From assembly GCA_012932295.1 (NCBI GenBank), contig JAAONU010000011.1:16700136-16764135 (forward strand): DNA of 64,000 nt, given 5' to 3'. This DNA comes from Cyclina sinensis. Lineage: Eukaryota > Mollusca > Bivalvia > Venerida > Veneridae. Positions 37,021-50,600 of the stretch are shown here, one piece after another (position 1 is the stretch's first letter; the number at the start of each line of letters is the position of its first letter). Position numbers and translations under genes: made by a program. The notes under the pieces are model-generated. The model was not told the DNA's origin. It worked only from the letters and a program-made list of their open reading frames with translations, and ran no database searches.

Positions 37021-37305
37021 TATTTGAGCTTATTTATCGTCGGTACCGGATGCCCATATGACCGACGCCCCCTGAAGAGATTATTTATTTTATGTTGTGG
37101 GGGTAGTACAAGATACAGAAAGCATCCCATTCCAGAGACACCCCTGGTTCTTTTGCATGCTCAGTGTATAGCACTGATACATGGGACCTCGGTTTAACGT
37201 CTCATCCGAAAGACTATTAGTATTGTTACTGGAATAGAGGGGGGTCGAACTCGGAACCCTTAGTTTCCCAGTTCAGCGCGTTGCCACTGGACCACATCCG
37301 CTCCT
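37021..37305 (-). mobile_element. tRNA-derived SINE, - strand copy
   Basis: Read on the - strand it begins near GGAGCGGATGTGGTCCAGTG (tRNA-like A-box region) and has a B-box-like GGGTTCCGAGTTCGACCCC. The body is CATCCGAAAGAC, CCATGTATC, GCTGAGCATG, CAGGGGTGTCTCTGGAATGG in complementary form, with tail CCGGTACCGACGATAAATAA. The same family occurs at 44651 (+), 37857 (-) and, decayed, 51056 (-). Confidence 0.75.
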
Positions 37306-37856
37306 ATACAGCATTAATTGCCTGGTCTCTATAAATATCTGAGTGGCGAGGGCTTCAGCCTTATACCGTGAAGACGTTCCAGACTCTGTCTGACCACAAA
37401 GCATTTCACTTGGAAAAGAGACACGTCGATCATACATGGCTTAGTTCACCAACCGAGCAAGTTACTGACTATTCTATATATGATAAGTTCAGTAGTGAGT
37501 GCCGAATCAAGAGCGATTTAATTTTTTTTTTCAGAAAAAAAAATCCAGAAAAATCTTGTACCGTTTGCAATGAAATCAATGTCAATATATTATATTATAT
37601 TACAATATTACGCAATATTAAAAAAAGGATTATATATAAATAAATATATAAATCATGTTACCCATCCAACTTTATTTTAGACTTGAAATTAGTCAATCAC
37701 ATTTTTTTGTGTTTAAGGCGTTAGTGATTAGTGAAAACTTGATTTAAACGAGAACTGATTAAGATTCATGTGTTCATTCAGGATGAGAAGTATCCAAGCT
37801 TCTTGTATGAGAGAAGCTGTCAGCCCTATATTTATTAACCTATCTATTTTTTCAGT

Positions 37857-38115
37857 TTATCTATCGGCGTTACCAGTTGCCCATATGGTCGATGCCTCCT
37901 ACAGGGTTTAGTTATTTAAGGGTGTGAGGGATAATTCAAACTGCAGCAAGCATCCCTTTCTAGGGATACCTAATGTTTTTCCATGCTCAGTGTATACGGA
38001 TTTATGGGACCTCAATTTAACATCTCATCCGATAAACAATTAGATGTGTTGAAGGAGCGAGAGGTCGAATTCGTGACCTCTATATTGTAAGTCCAGCTGG
38101 ACCTCTGATCCGCCT
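37857..38115 (-). mobile_element. tRNA-derived SINE, - strand, diverged copy
   Basis: Shares the body (CATGGAAAAACATTAGGTAT, GGATGAGATGTTAAATTGAG on the - strand) and tail of the 37021 copy, with more substitutions, especially in the tRNA-like head (GGCGGATCAGAGGTCCAGCT on the - strand). Confidence 0.65.
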
Positions 38116-38162
38116 AGTATATCTGTTATCACCAAAAAAACTATGTCATCAAGAGCCGAAAG

Positions 38163-38203
38163 TCTCTCTCTCTCTCACTCTATCTCTCTCTCTCTCTCTC
38201 TCT

Positions 38204-38241
<38 letters not shown>

Positions 38242-38252
38242 AAAACAAAACA
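38163..38252. repeat. CT microsatellite joined to poly-A tract
   Basis: A CTCTCT run (38163-38205) is directly followed by an A run of about 35 and AACAAAACAAAAC sequence. The A run may be a retroposon tail, but no matching body was recognised. Confidence 0.8.
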
Positions 38253-38613
38253 AAAAAAACTATGCTCACGCTCAAAATCCAGTTTCCGTCTTGAATGTTT
38301 AAGAGTCATGTTCTAAAATTTAGAGAATTACATTTCCTTCCGAGTCGTATAAATGTGATTGGTATTTAACGAATCATAACCCGACAGCTAGAGGTCAGTA
38401 AGAAAAATTCTAGATACATCAGTTTAACCGAATTTATTGATACATGAATAAATTTTTGTGTCGATAGTGATTTACCTAACGAACAGTTTCATAGTGTCTA
38501 TATGTCACTTTCTTAGAGTCTATATATCATACATAAACATTTTTGAAAATACATTCTTCTTACATGATAATTAATTTTTCATTTTGTTGAGAATGAGCAA
38601 AAATAACATGGCA

Positions 38614-39481
38614 AAGCGGTGCTCTGTGGTACAGCCAGCTCAGCTACAGGGACGGTGCACTGTGGAACAGCCAGCTCAGCTACAGGGACGGTGCACCGTG
38701 GTACAGCCAGCTCAGCTACAGGGACGGCGCACTGTGGTACAGCCAGCTCAGCTACAGGGACGGTGCACTGCGGTACAGCCAGCTCAGCTACAGGGACGGC
38801 GTACTGTGGTACAGCCAGCTCAGCTACAGGGACGGTGCACTGTGGAACAGCCAGCTCAGCTCCAGGGACGGTGCACTGTGGAACAGCCAGCTCAGCTCCA
38901 GGGACGGTGCACTGTGGAACAGCCAGCTCAGCTCCAGGGACGGTGCACTGTGGTACAGCCAGCTCAGCTACAGGGACGGCGCACTGTGATACAGCCAGCT
39001 CAGGTTCAGAGACGGTGCACTGTGGTACAGCCAGCTCAGCTACAGGGACGGTGCACTGTGGTACAGCCAGCTCAGCTACAGGGACGGTGCACTGTGGTAC
39101 AGCCAGTTCAGGTTCAGAGACGTTGCACTGTGGTACAGCCAGCTCAGCTACAGGGACGGTGCACTGTGGTACAGCCAGCTCAGCTACAGGGACGGTGCAC
39201 TGTGGTACAGCCAGCTCAGCTACAGGGACGGTGCACTGTGGTACAGCCAGCTCAGGTTCAGAGACGGTGCACTGTGGTACAGCCAGCTCAGCTACAGAGA
39301 CGTTGCACTGTGGTACAGCCAGCTCAGCTACAGGGACGGTGCACTGTGGTACAGCCAGCTCAGCTCCAGGGACGGTGCACTGTGGTACAGCCAGCTCAGG
39401 TTCAGAGACGGTGCACTGTGGTACAGCCAGCTCAGCTACAGGGACGGTGCACTGTGGTACAGCCAGCTCAGCTACAGGGAC
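38614..39481. repeat. 36-bp GC-rich minisatellite, about 24 copies
   Basis: The unit GGTGCACTGTGGTACAGCCA followed by GCTCAGCTACAGGGAC repeats about 24 times with few variants (GTTCAGAGAC in place of CTACAGGGAC, and GTGGAACAG for GTGGTACAG), which form recurring sub-patterns. Since 36 is divisible by 3, two + strand frames stay open for more than 320 codons (12-residue periods CTVVQPAQLQGR and VHCGTASSATGT). No signal peptide, promoter or partner exon is visible, so a protein is not supported. The array is clearly more GC-rich than its surroundings. Confidence 0.9.
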
Positions 39482-39599
39482 ACTTAGTTCTCCCTGTAAA
39501 AGTTTCGTGGAACTCTTACTTGGTCGTGCAGATAAGGGAAATTCTACTTACACCTGCTTATTAATTGTACTCACATTTTCAGATGGAAAATTACCTGAA

Positions 39600-41020
39600 C
39601 AGGAGGTCGCTGATGGCCCTGAATCGCTCACCTGAGTACTTTGGTTGTGGGTCTCCTGTTGAGCAAACATCAGAAGTAATATTACAGTTTCTGAATTGAA
39701 GATTTTCAAACATTTTATATTTCTTGCAATTTGAACCCATTGAGGGGATGGGGGGTGTGTGCTTTTAAACCGTGTGACATAATTTGAACTAGCGATTTGT
39801 GAGGAGATGTTATTTGAACAAAATGTTGACAAAAATCTATTTTTAACTATGGCTGCCATTTCGTGCAAGAGAATTGACCATTTGAGCAATTTTGATAGGT
39901 GAATACACGTATAAAGAACCAAATGTCATTTGTGTATTTTTCTATTTTTAGCGCTGGTGACCGGTTGCCCGTACGTGCAATGGAGCCGATCATTTTGAAC
40001 CAATTTAGAAAAAAATATTTTTGTGAAATCTGGTACAAAAAGACCTTCGAAATTACGGGGAAAAGTCATTCTTTTTTCTTTGTTAGCTCTTGCGACTCTT
40101 AAATGCAAGGGAGCGGAACTGTTTGAGCACTTAAAAAAGAGCACTATAGGGTACATATGAAAAATGGCGTAGCGGAATGCGAGGGGAAGTCATCTGCAGG
40201 CAAATCTTAACAAAAATCTATTTCTAGCACTGGCGGCCATTTTGTGCATTTTAACGAAACCATAAAAGAAATTTCAAAAGAGGGATATATAAGAAACATT
40301 TCATTGGTGGAAAAGAGCTCACGATTAAGGAGATGTCGTTTTGATTTGTTTTTCTATTTTTAGCTCTTGTGGCCCTGTCATGCAATGGATTGAAACTGTT
40401 TTAGCAACTTTTAGAAAAAGAAACATGTCTGTGAAGTCTGATGGAAAATAACTAAACCGTTTGTGTGGACGTGTCATCTGAAGTCAAATATTGACAAAAT
40501 CTTTTTTTCAGCTCAGTCGACCATATTGTGCAACGGAGTGGAACCATTTAAATATTTTCAATAAAGGGTTATAAAATAACATTTCACTGAAATTTAGTGG
40601 AAAAAGTCCTTGCGATTAAGGAGAAGATGTAGTTTTATTTTTCTATTCATTGCTTTTGAGGCCGCTACCTTCAATGGAACAGAACAATTTAAGCAATTTA
40701 TAGAAGGCTATGCAAGGAACATTTCTGTGAAATTTGATTGAAAAAACATGAGGTTTAAGAAAAGATGTCGTTTGAATTTGATTCTAATTTTAGCTTGGCC
40801 CGTATATACAAGAGGGCGGAATCATTTGAGAATTTTTTTAAAAAGGGCAATATAATGAAACATTGCTGTAAAGTATGATTGAAAATGGCACTGTGTTTGT
40901 GAGGAGATGTCATTTGAAGCTAAATGTTAATGAAAATCTATATTATCTCTGGGGCCATTTCAAGTTATGCAACGGAGTGGAACCATTTGAGCAATATCAA
41001 TAGAAGAAACATACAAGACA
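39600..41020 (-). mobile_element. Internally repetitive element, reverse orientation
   Basis: Starts with GATGGCCCTGAATCGCTCACCTGAGTACTTTGG (shown in parts: GATGGCCCTG, CGCTCACCTGAGTACTTTGG), the reverse complement of the 3' end of the 26565 element. It then has about six diverged modules of roughly 180-280 bp sharing AAATCTATTTTTA, GGCCATTT-TGCAA, GGAACCATTTGAGCAA and GAGATGTCATTTGAA. This looks like a relative of the pearl/Helentron-like element with a different core. The far end is not defined. Confidence 0.5.
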
Positions 41021-41027
41021 CTGTATT

Positions 41028-41033
41028 TTATTC
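41028..41033 (-). terminator. Candidate polyadenylation signal of the axonemal-type gene
   Basis: AATAAA on the - strand, about 625 bp after the stop codon at 41659. It lies at the edge of the repetitive block, and no transcript evidence exists, so confidence is low. Confidence 0.25.
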
Positions 41034-41658
41034 CAAACGTAACCTTCTAGTAATAAACTTATCATCCTTTGTCAGGTACAATGCTTCATTTTTACTTATA
41101 CTTTCTTTCTCGCCTAACCTAGTTTGCAGATAGACTAAAACTTAATATATTACCCATATTTAGAACAAGGTAGTTTTTGACTGCAGTATACCCTAACAGT
41201 TGACCAAGATTTCTGTCAGGATTTTCAAAAGGGAAAAGCTGAGGCAAGGAGTCGAAATTCTTCTTTAGAAAAAACATATAAAAGAAAAAAAAACATATGA
41301 TTGTTAAAAAGAACTTTAATTCATGCCATATCAACAAAAATGAAAAAAAAGAAGAAACTTCTAGAATGTGTAAACATGTAGATATTTGCATGCACAAAGT
41401 GTACGTGTGTAAACGACAGAAAAAGATGCATGACTGCTAAACAAAACTTTACACATATTTATGGTTTTTTATACATAACGATTGGGACTGTGATCATTGT
41501 TAAATGTATTTAAATGCCATCTGCCAAAATGTATGGCCATAAAAAGTTCCAGCATAAAGTTCCTACTATATGCGACCTTAAAGTCTTAGAAAGCGCTTGT
41601 CCAAGGTAGAAAACTCTGTAAACAGTCTTCGTTTGCTGTCCAAAGAGTTACTGTTCGT

Positions 41659-41684
41659 TCATCTCGCAGCCAGGAACTTTCTCC
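41659..41684 (-). CDS. Last exon of the axonemal-type gene, with stop
   Basis: A 26-bp coding piece after acceptor TCTGTGTAG, encoding RRKFLAAR with TGA at 41661-41659. It is the weakest exon because it is short, but acceptor, phase and stop all fit, and the total then divides evenly into codons. Confidence 0.55.
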
Positions 41685-44600
41685 CTACACAGAAATAAAC
41701 AAAAAAGTTTCATCAAAGAAATGACAACAAGAATTTTGATACTAGTACCAGAAAAGATTGTTTAAATTTTCTGATATTAGCCCTAAAGGTCTACTGCATT
41801 TTATTCCAGATCAGAGAGCAAATGTGAATTATAAAAGACAAATGCCCCTTCCATAAGGTTTTTGCCGGATGAAATCCAAAGTGAAATCAATGTAAGATCA
41901 CAGATTAAATTAGAAACATAGATAATCAAACACACTGACCTGTCATACTTTCAGGTTTTATGAAATCTTCCATTGCAGTGGTTCTGAAATTGTTCCCTGT
42001 TGAAATAAAAAAAAAGTTGCCATAAGTTGTTATTAAACATAAAGAGCTAAACGCACCATGTCTAAGACTTTTTTTATATACATGTATTTATGGATTTACA
42101 ATGACAGTTTCCATGGTTTAGCACATGATTTGCATTCGAATTTAAAAACTTGGAAGAATCCTTAGATCTACGACATGTAAATATTGTATTTACTCTTAGG
42201 AAGGTTTGAAGCAATGTCCTCTTTTCCTATCTGGAATTGAACTTTAGACTGAAATTTTTAAACAAAAATAAATTTTGTAAATTGGGCTATTTTTTTGAAA
42301 AAAATAGTAATTACGAAATAATCATTTATATAACTACGGTTAAATTCCGATTGGTCTGTAAGTTAGAAGACGAGAAAAATGTTCGAGTTACCAAAGTGTT
42401 CGATTCAACAGCTCGAATTATCGATGATCTCAACATATGTATGAGACTTTTACACTATATTTCTTTAGTTCAGATCGCTTCAGAATCAAACTCCACGCAG
42501 CGGTTACTTCCCTTTCAGTACAGTAAATCTTTTCTGAAGAGTAAAGGGGAGATCACTGCGAGGAGATTGGGAGATTGCTTCAGAATTTGTAGGGCAAGGA
42601 GAGTGCATGTAACAATAATAACTTACTTCCGGACGTGTCTGTGTGGAACAAATGAGATGCAGATATTTCTTTCTTTGTCACTTTATCGTATTTATCAATG
42701 ACACGTAATTGAGCGTCTGTCAACCTACAAAAATAAAATTTCACAGGATGGGAAGCTGATACAGAAATGATTAGAAACAAGGCCTTAATTGAGGCTCTGT
42801 TAGAAATATGTGTAATATCAGAATACACTGACAGCTTTCATATACATGCAGACGCAGGCTCAGAAATGTTTATTTTCAAAGTGATTAGCAATTCTTAAGA
42901 CCGCCATACAAAAATGGCGAAAAATGCAATTAAATTGCCATGAAAACAGTTTTGCCACTACTTTCTTTTTTTTTCGCCATTTACTGTCATAGACCGTAAT
43001 CTTCGAAACTAACACTGTATGTTAAAATAGTAATTCTAAACTCAACAATCATGGACGGCTATAATTGATCCGTAGTTTTCGTCTGGCACAGTTTACGATT
43101 TTTGACCAATGAAAATATTTGGATTATTACCTCATTTTCACCTAAAAACTTGTGTGTTAAGTAGGTCAACAGATTAATGAGACAACTACAACGATTTTTT
43201 CCCCAAAAATTTCAATTAAAACCTACGATCTAGATACAAAAGGTCCGTAATCTTTCTTCATGACAGATGTTGTATTGAACCGTTCAGCTACTGGTTCAAT
43301 GTACGACATTCTGGCGGGAAGGCTTTCTCGAGTGTTTGTTATGAAAGGATCTGCAGCCTTCAGGTCAAGGATGTTCTCACTATGGCTTAAATGCAGTGCC
43401 TTCTGTGGCTGAGCCTTTTCAACTTTACCTGAAAACATATGTTTCTGGTGTTTATTCTTTTGCCGTTGCTATTGTTGTGTAAATAAACAAAAACAAAGTG
43501 CAAATATCAAGCTTGGAGCAACATGTGAAGGCCCAGTTCAAAGATGTAATTAATGGGAAGATCACAACTCTTCTTAGTCTATGAAAAATACACGTGTTGA
43601 TTACATAATGAGCTTGGCCATTCTGTTTCTTGATACTTGGGCTGAGTGTTGTTCCCAGCTTTGAGGCTGTCATATATTTTTATTTGGCCAATGTCTTATT
43701 TCGCCTATATCGCTGATTTTTTTTATCTCGTTCTAAAACAAAAATAGCTTTCTACACGTGTGTCAGTACCGGAATGTTTCCACAACTGACAGCAGATCTA
43801 CTTTAAAAAACATCACCACCACTGAACGGAAGAGTAAATCGGACATACACGTATACAGTATACTCCCGATGGACACACCAAAAAAAATACTATCAAAAAG
43901 AAATCTGAAAGTCAGAAACCACACAATTATGATCAAACCTGCAGCCGGAATTTCTTGATCACTTTTCTTATCTCCCCTGAATTTCATTTTCGTCTCTGAG
44001 TCAAAATCGAAAGGTGTGTATCCAACTATGAAATGTGTACTGCGTCCATCATCAAGGCGGCCTTTGCACTCCTTCTGCCTGTTGGTTCTTCGTCTGCCTG
44101 CGCTTTTCCCGCGTTTCAAGATTCCGGTAAAATTATGCTGAAAGTGATATAAGAAATGAGAACAAATTAACTTAGTATTATTGACATTATGTTGCGAAAC
44201 TGTGTTGTAAAAGTTGAATAAAGGTGAATTGATTGTTTGGTATAATGTCACCCCTGTTGCTACCCCTTTCTAGATAATGAGGCACGAGTTCAAATGCATG
44301 TATACATCTTTGATCCACAAGTTTTTTTATCAAGTGTGCCTGGCTGGTAAATGACCCGGAACCACTCTAACTAAGTGGCAATTAACCGACTAAGCGAACG
44401 CATCAGCACATTGAACCTTCAACTTCCCATCTCTTATAACTTGTAGTGTACAGTAGATTAAGTTTTGTTTTACTTAGTTTACGGAATTCTATACTCAAGA
44501 TAACTCAACAAGTAAGTTTACACAACATTATTTTACATCGATTGAGAAGCAAGTCCCTGCAACTTATATTAATTAATCCCTTACGACTCAACAAGTAGAC

Positions 44601-47600
44601 AAGACCAAAATGCTATATAATGTCAAGACCCAGTGTTCTATGCCTATAGAAGCGGATCAGTGGTCCAGTCGTAACGTGCAGGACTGGTAATCATAGGGTC
44701 GCTTGTTCGATCTCTCGCTCCTGCACTAACATTACTAATTGTCTTTCGGATGAGACGTAACACCGAGGAACCATGTATCATGTTATACGCTGAGCATGGA
44801 AAAGAACCAGGGGTGTCTCTGGAATGGGATCTCACAACAAATAACTAAAATACTGGGCAACCGGTACCGACGATAAATAAGCTCAAATAGGTAGACCCTA
44901 TGTCTAAATTTAAGGTTGACCAGCAGCGGCAGAGAAGCATGTTTGAACTGAACAGTTTCGATGATTTTCTATGTCAGTAGATAGATTATCCGAGGAGTAT
45001 AAAGGCATTTTGATTTGTTACACTTACTCGTACACGCAGTAAATGTTCTAGCTGACAAATGTATCAAATTTTAGAAAAGAAATGCTAATAACTGCGTTTA
45101 TCTTCTTAAATTATTTGTCCGTATTTTTATATAAAAAACCTTGAAAAAGATGACAATCGTATCACATGACTTCTTCTCTGAAAAAATTAAAAAGGAGTAC
45201 ATAATCTGTTATTTTTGTCGCATCTTACATAATCAAATATCTTTGATTTGGCCTGAAGTTCAAATAACAAGTCAAATATTTTACCGAAGCTTCGGATTTA
45301 TTCTTTGGCGGAGCCGGATACGGAAGTGCGTCATCCGTCTGCAAGTAATCCACGTACACATCATGTCTGTCCATTATCTTTGATGGACAGTAATCCTTAG
45401 GTGGTTTCTTGTAGTCTGAGTGATTCACTAAAGCAAAAAATACAAGATATTTCCATGAAACAATTTAGCATTAACGTTTGTTCCTAAAAAAAATAAACAA
45501 GATTAGACAAAAAAAGCATACAGTGTTTCTGTGATGGAAAAAAATCCACAAAACATGTTGTCAAGTGCTAACCGAAGCACGTGTCTTCGGTCTCGTCAAT
45601 ACCGCTGGTTAGTGATTGTCACCTCTCAGTAAATCGAAACATTTAGCCGAGCTATCCGACGTGAATCTATTGGGGTGTGGTATTTGTACTTTCAGCGAAC
45701 GATGGTTAAGTGAATTGCCCAACTACAGTATTTTTGATATAGTATTGAACAGAACAGAACCAAACACAAAATGTCCATATACCTGTAGACAGTGGCAAGA
45801 AATAAAAATCAAATACGGAAAATTTACTTACATGACTTTTGTCTGTCCACTCTATGTCTGTCAAGATCGAAGCTGAAGATGACACTGTCTGTATCACGTC
45901 TGCCGAGGTTCATTTCTAGCGCCGTCTTTCCTTGAGAGTTCTGGATAACAGTAAACATTTAAAATGCTGAATAAAGAGCAATCATAGAACATTAGAAATA
46001 CAGTACTGATATGTTTTAAAAGCCGAATTTCATAACAGATGACGTACAAAACACCTTTGAAACGAACACTGTGCATACAAATGCCTTTGTCAGAAAAGTT
46101 ATACACATGTACGAGGGTTGTCCCAAAATACCGTATAAAATCAATTTATATAAAAAGCAAATCTCTCAATATCATAACTGATATTATTTACAGGTAGTTA
46201 CATCCTTATCCGACAAAATGCAAAAAACCATTCTAGTTTATCTTGAGTAGCAATGTTTTTACACACTTCACAGTAACATCGTATAGTATGTCGCGGCCTG
46301 TACCGATAACCAACGTAACGTCACGCACCTGACGTCGCACTTAAAGTTTTTCAAAGTACTGTCCCTGCTGCTGAATACACTTCCTGTGACGGTCCACCCA
46401 ACGTAAAAATGTGTCTGCAAACCACTGAGATGACAAGGATCGGTTAAATGAAAGTACAGCTTGTTTTAAGTGATGAGAGTCCGAAAATTTCCTACCGCGT
46501 AAATGATCCTTTAGAGAGGGAAAATATGCAAAGTCTAGCGGAGCAAGGTCAGGTGAATAAGGCGGATGTGTTATTCTTCTGAAGCCTAGAAGTGCTATCT
46601 CCAGTTCAGTTGAGGCGGCTGTGTGTGGTGGTGCGTTGTCATGGTGATAAATTACATTTTCTAGGTCTTGTACAATGGCAGGCCGCTTTTTTCTTATAGC
46701 CCTCATTAGACCAACGCGTACAACCTGAAATGGATAACGTTACTTTCTGTGTGCACGGTAAATTAAACATTTATCAAAATGATAGATAATTAACAGTTTT
46801 ATTATTATTATAAACTTATTTTTTAACTTATCAATTTTATTATTATTATTATCATTATTACCGGTATTACTATTATTATTATTATTATTTTTATTATTAT
46901 TATTACCTTTGAGTAATAATCTGCATTGACTGTTTGACCAGGAGGGACCACATGTGTTAGGATTATGCCCTTGTTATCCATGAAAACCATGAACATTATT
47001 TTTCCCATGGATTTTACCGACTTGGCTTTTAATGCTGGGGGTGTATCTGGAGTTTTCCATATTGACGACTGCTTCTTTCCTTCAGGCTCAAAATAGTGGG
47101 CCCAGGTCTCATCCATAGTGATTATTTTATCAAGAAAGTTCCTATCACGTTCATATTGGCGTATGAATGTGCACGAATCTCTAACACGACGCTGCCTCTG
47201 TTCTTCAGATAAAAGGCGAGGAACCCACCTAGCGCACACTCGAGACATACCGAGCTCCTCTGACATAATTCTCTGAACGGAAGATTTACTTATTCCAATG
47301 AGTCCCGCAAGTTCTCGCACAGTTTGTCGTCTATCAGCTTTTATGACGTCAGAAACCCTTTGAATTACAGCATCGCTGATACCTACAGGTCGCCCTTTTT
47401 TCAGACCTGTGTCTGTCCATCCCGTTGTAAATCGCTTGTGCCACTTATAAATCAATACCCGTGATGCCTTGCAATGCGTTCTGGATGATTCCATCTCTTT
47501 TATTGTTTGTCCTGGTGTAAGGCCACGTTCAACACAAAATTTTATTACAGACCGATGGTCCGCCTTTTCTGTTGGCGTCGCCATTTTTTTCAAACTAGAA

Positions 47601-50600
47601 AACGAACGTGCCAGTTGTAAACGTCATAAAAGAAAAACAAATGACGTCATTTACGTACCAACGTCATCTTTAAACGCGCCAATAATTTTTCTTTACGTCA
47701 ATATGAATTTTGTTTCGATACTTGTATTTTTCGCCGAGATATTTAGAAGTAAATTTTACAAATAGTATTTTGATACTGTCCGTTTTTGACGTCGGCCGCG
47801 CGGCTATACATGGCCTACTAAATATATGTATAAAATTCACATTTTTGTGCAAACACTCTCAAAAATTGATCATAATATGTGAAAAACAATACTGATTAAG
47901 CTTCACAAAAAATTAAATCCATGACACGTCACATTGAAAAAATATTAATGAATTATACGGTATTTTGGGACAACCCTCGTACAAGTGAAAATTTCTATGT
48001 AGGAACATTTTTTTTAAACTTTGATCAGATAAATTTCATCACTAGGGGAAAACCATTTTCAAAAGATGGACAGAATTCAACGGAGCCTGTCGTTGTAAAA
48101 TAACGACGGCATTGAGGGTATGTGACATCAGAAACAAATTTTTCTGAAACTATGATAACACCGGATAGAGATACCTTGTATGGTTCGTATTTGTGGTTCT
48201 GGAAGTCTATAGAATTAGAAGTAACTCCATAGCTAGACTGGTTCGGATCAAACTGTAAAAGCTGAAAGAGAAATGAGAGTTTTTTAAGTAAAGCACACAC
48301 ATGTAATGCTTATGGATGATTCTCAATACACTTGCCATCCCCTGAAAGCCATAACATTGTACTAAAAAGGCTTTGGTGGTTGTAAGGAGGAAACGTTCAA
48401 GTGAAAGAGGCTACAACGTAGGAAGCCGCAGCAGTTTTTATCATTTTCCAGAATCTATACATTTTTATTTTTTTATTTTTAGATAAGTATTCTTCAGAGT
48501 CGAAGTTTGACCATTATTGTTTTGTTAAATCACAAATTTTGTAAATGAATAGAACATACATGTATATCATCCATTGTTTGAACTGATGCAAGTCCAAACA
48601 AATGTATTAAAATTCTGTAATGTTTATTTTAAGATTTTTGATTAACAAAGCAATCATTTCATTTTTGCAGGCTTGTTTGCGCCCGTTGTTGGCTAAGCTG
48701 TATAATTTTAAGCAATTTCTCTTGTAACATGTGGCCAAGAACAGGAACAGATGTAGAATAAGTTATGCGTGTTATCTACCTTTATTTTTAAGTTCATTGT
48801 CTATAGATGACCTTGAGAATCTTACCTTGCCAGCAGAAGGTGTTGGTTTGACTACAGGCGGAGCACGGTCTGCCATAGCTGATAACAAGAAATCTTTCGC
48901 GTACACTGAATGACCTGACTCAGGATCATGTCCAAACTGCAATTAAAGATAAAATGTTTTCATCAGTGATTAAAGTCACCTCAAGGACAAAACGACTATA
49001 AAAAAAGATCTGTATGTAACTATTTCTCCGAGAACTTGGTCTTTTAAAAACGGCATTGCGACTCTCGTTTTTCCATATACTGTTTATATTACATGTTACA
49101 ATAAAAAAAAATCTGTTCTTATGGATTGCATATTTGGCGGTAAATATTTTAAGCACGAAGTCTATTATCATCTTTTACTTTTCAAAGATACTTTTATATT
49201 ATTAAAGTATATATCTTTTTGCTGTATAACTGTGCCACTTACATGGAAATGAGCATCAGTCTGATATGTACGGCCATCTGCCGCGTCTGAAATATACAAC
49301 GATATACATCTAAACTTTAAATATCAAAGTTTGGGTCCGAACATAAACCAGAGTTGTATGTTGTCGGCTAGTGACTATTCCTTTATGAAGGAGTCTTCTG
49401 TGCCTTCAGAAATAAAGTTCCCGTGTGAACTGGCTCAGATTCAGTTAGAATGTGAATGAATGTGAAACACTGAAGATCAAAAAGTAAAAAGGGAAAGCGC
49501 ATATTTATGATATTGCCACACACTATCAAAAGGCCCAGCCTCTTTGGGCTTATGAGATACGTCTTCTATTGAACACATTTATTTCCTAATTCCTCACTCT
49601 TCATGCCAGGCGGTAGCCATTCTTTTACTAGGTGGCGCCTCACTAACCGTCCTTATATGACCCTTCGCCTCTCTTGCCGCTCTACAAGTGGATTCCTTTA
49701 ACATGTGGTGACAGAAATGGTATGATGATACTGTTTATTGTCTTCGTAATGGCTATAAGTGGTTTCCACAAAAGCAATATGCATATGTATTTTTCTTTCT
49801 TTCTTTATACATGTTTTTACAATTATTTCTATAAGCCTTCTTAAACTAGCTCAGTCACCTTTTAGTAGGAAAGCTATTTTATACACTATCTATTTTTCCT
49901 AATACTATAATGCTTATAAAAAAATTAATACTATATGCATACTCCCACCTGTACCAAGACACATAATTGTTTGGTAATTTTCATTTGGAAAATGCTATTT
50001 CTATGTATCCTTTGTTCTTTTGAACTGCCAGATAGGGTTATCATCTCAATGAAAATGGAAGAGAAACTGATAAGCCTTGAATATCCGAGTATGAACAATT
50101 TGTGCATCGTGTAGTACCTTTGAAAACAGTAGGTACTGTGATCTCTCTAGCAAATTTCTGCAGTTGGTTGGTGTTGGCATAAGGACCTGCCTCTGTTTCT
50201 TCTTCTTCTTCTTCGTCCTCTTCACCTTCTTTACCTTTCCTTTGGTGTGGCCTGAAGTTAGCATATACACATCAATTTATTACATTTTATTCTAAAATGT
50301 TTCAATCGGTGTTTCATAACCGTATGCTCAAAGCTTCTCTCATGTCTTCGAAGAGTATATGTCATGTCTTCAAAGAATAAAGATAAGTTGCTGTCCATGA
50401 ATAGCAAAAGCTTAGATCAGACTTAGTTAAACTTAAGTCCTTAGAACGACCAAAAGCCTAAAATCTGACCGACCTGGACTGGCAAACACTTTATTGTATC
50501 TGTTATAATTATATACTGATAGTTTCACGGGATTGTGGAGGTGGGGGAGAAGAGGGGGGTGGGGGTGGGAGAGCGTGGGGTTTCAATACTTCGTGTATTA

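Larger units (their letters stand above)
46112..47979 (-). mobile_element. Complete mariner element (DD34D)
   Basis: 1,868 bp between two TA dinucleotides (46110-46111 and 47980-47981), the target duplication of Tc1/mariner. The ends are perfect 27-bp inverted repeats starting CGAGGGTTGTCCCAAAATAC (46112-46138 and 47953-47979). It encodes one transposase on the - strand, in the same direction as the host gene, in the intron between its exons 12 and 13. Perfect ends and an unbroken catalytic triad point to a recent insertion. Confidence 0.93.

Noticed and set aside
38584..39635. Long repeat-encoded proteins of 326 and 338 residues
   Set aside because: Two frames are open at once only because the unit is 36 bp. 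There is no supporting promoter, signal or flanking exon. Kept as a minisatellite.
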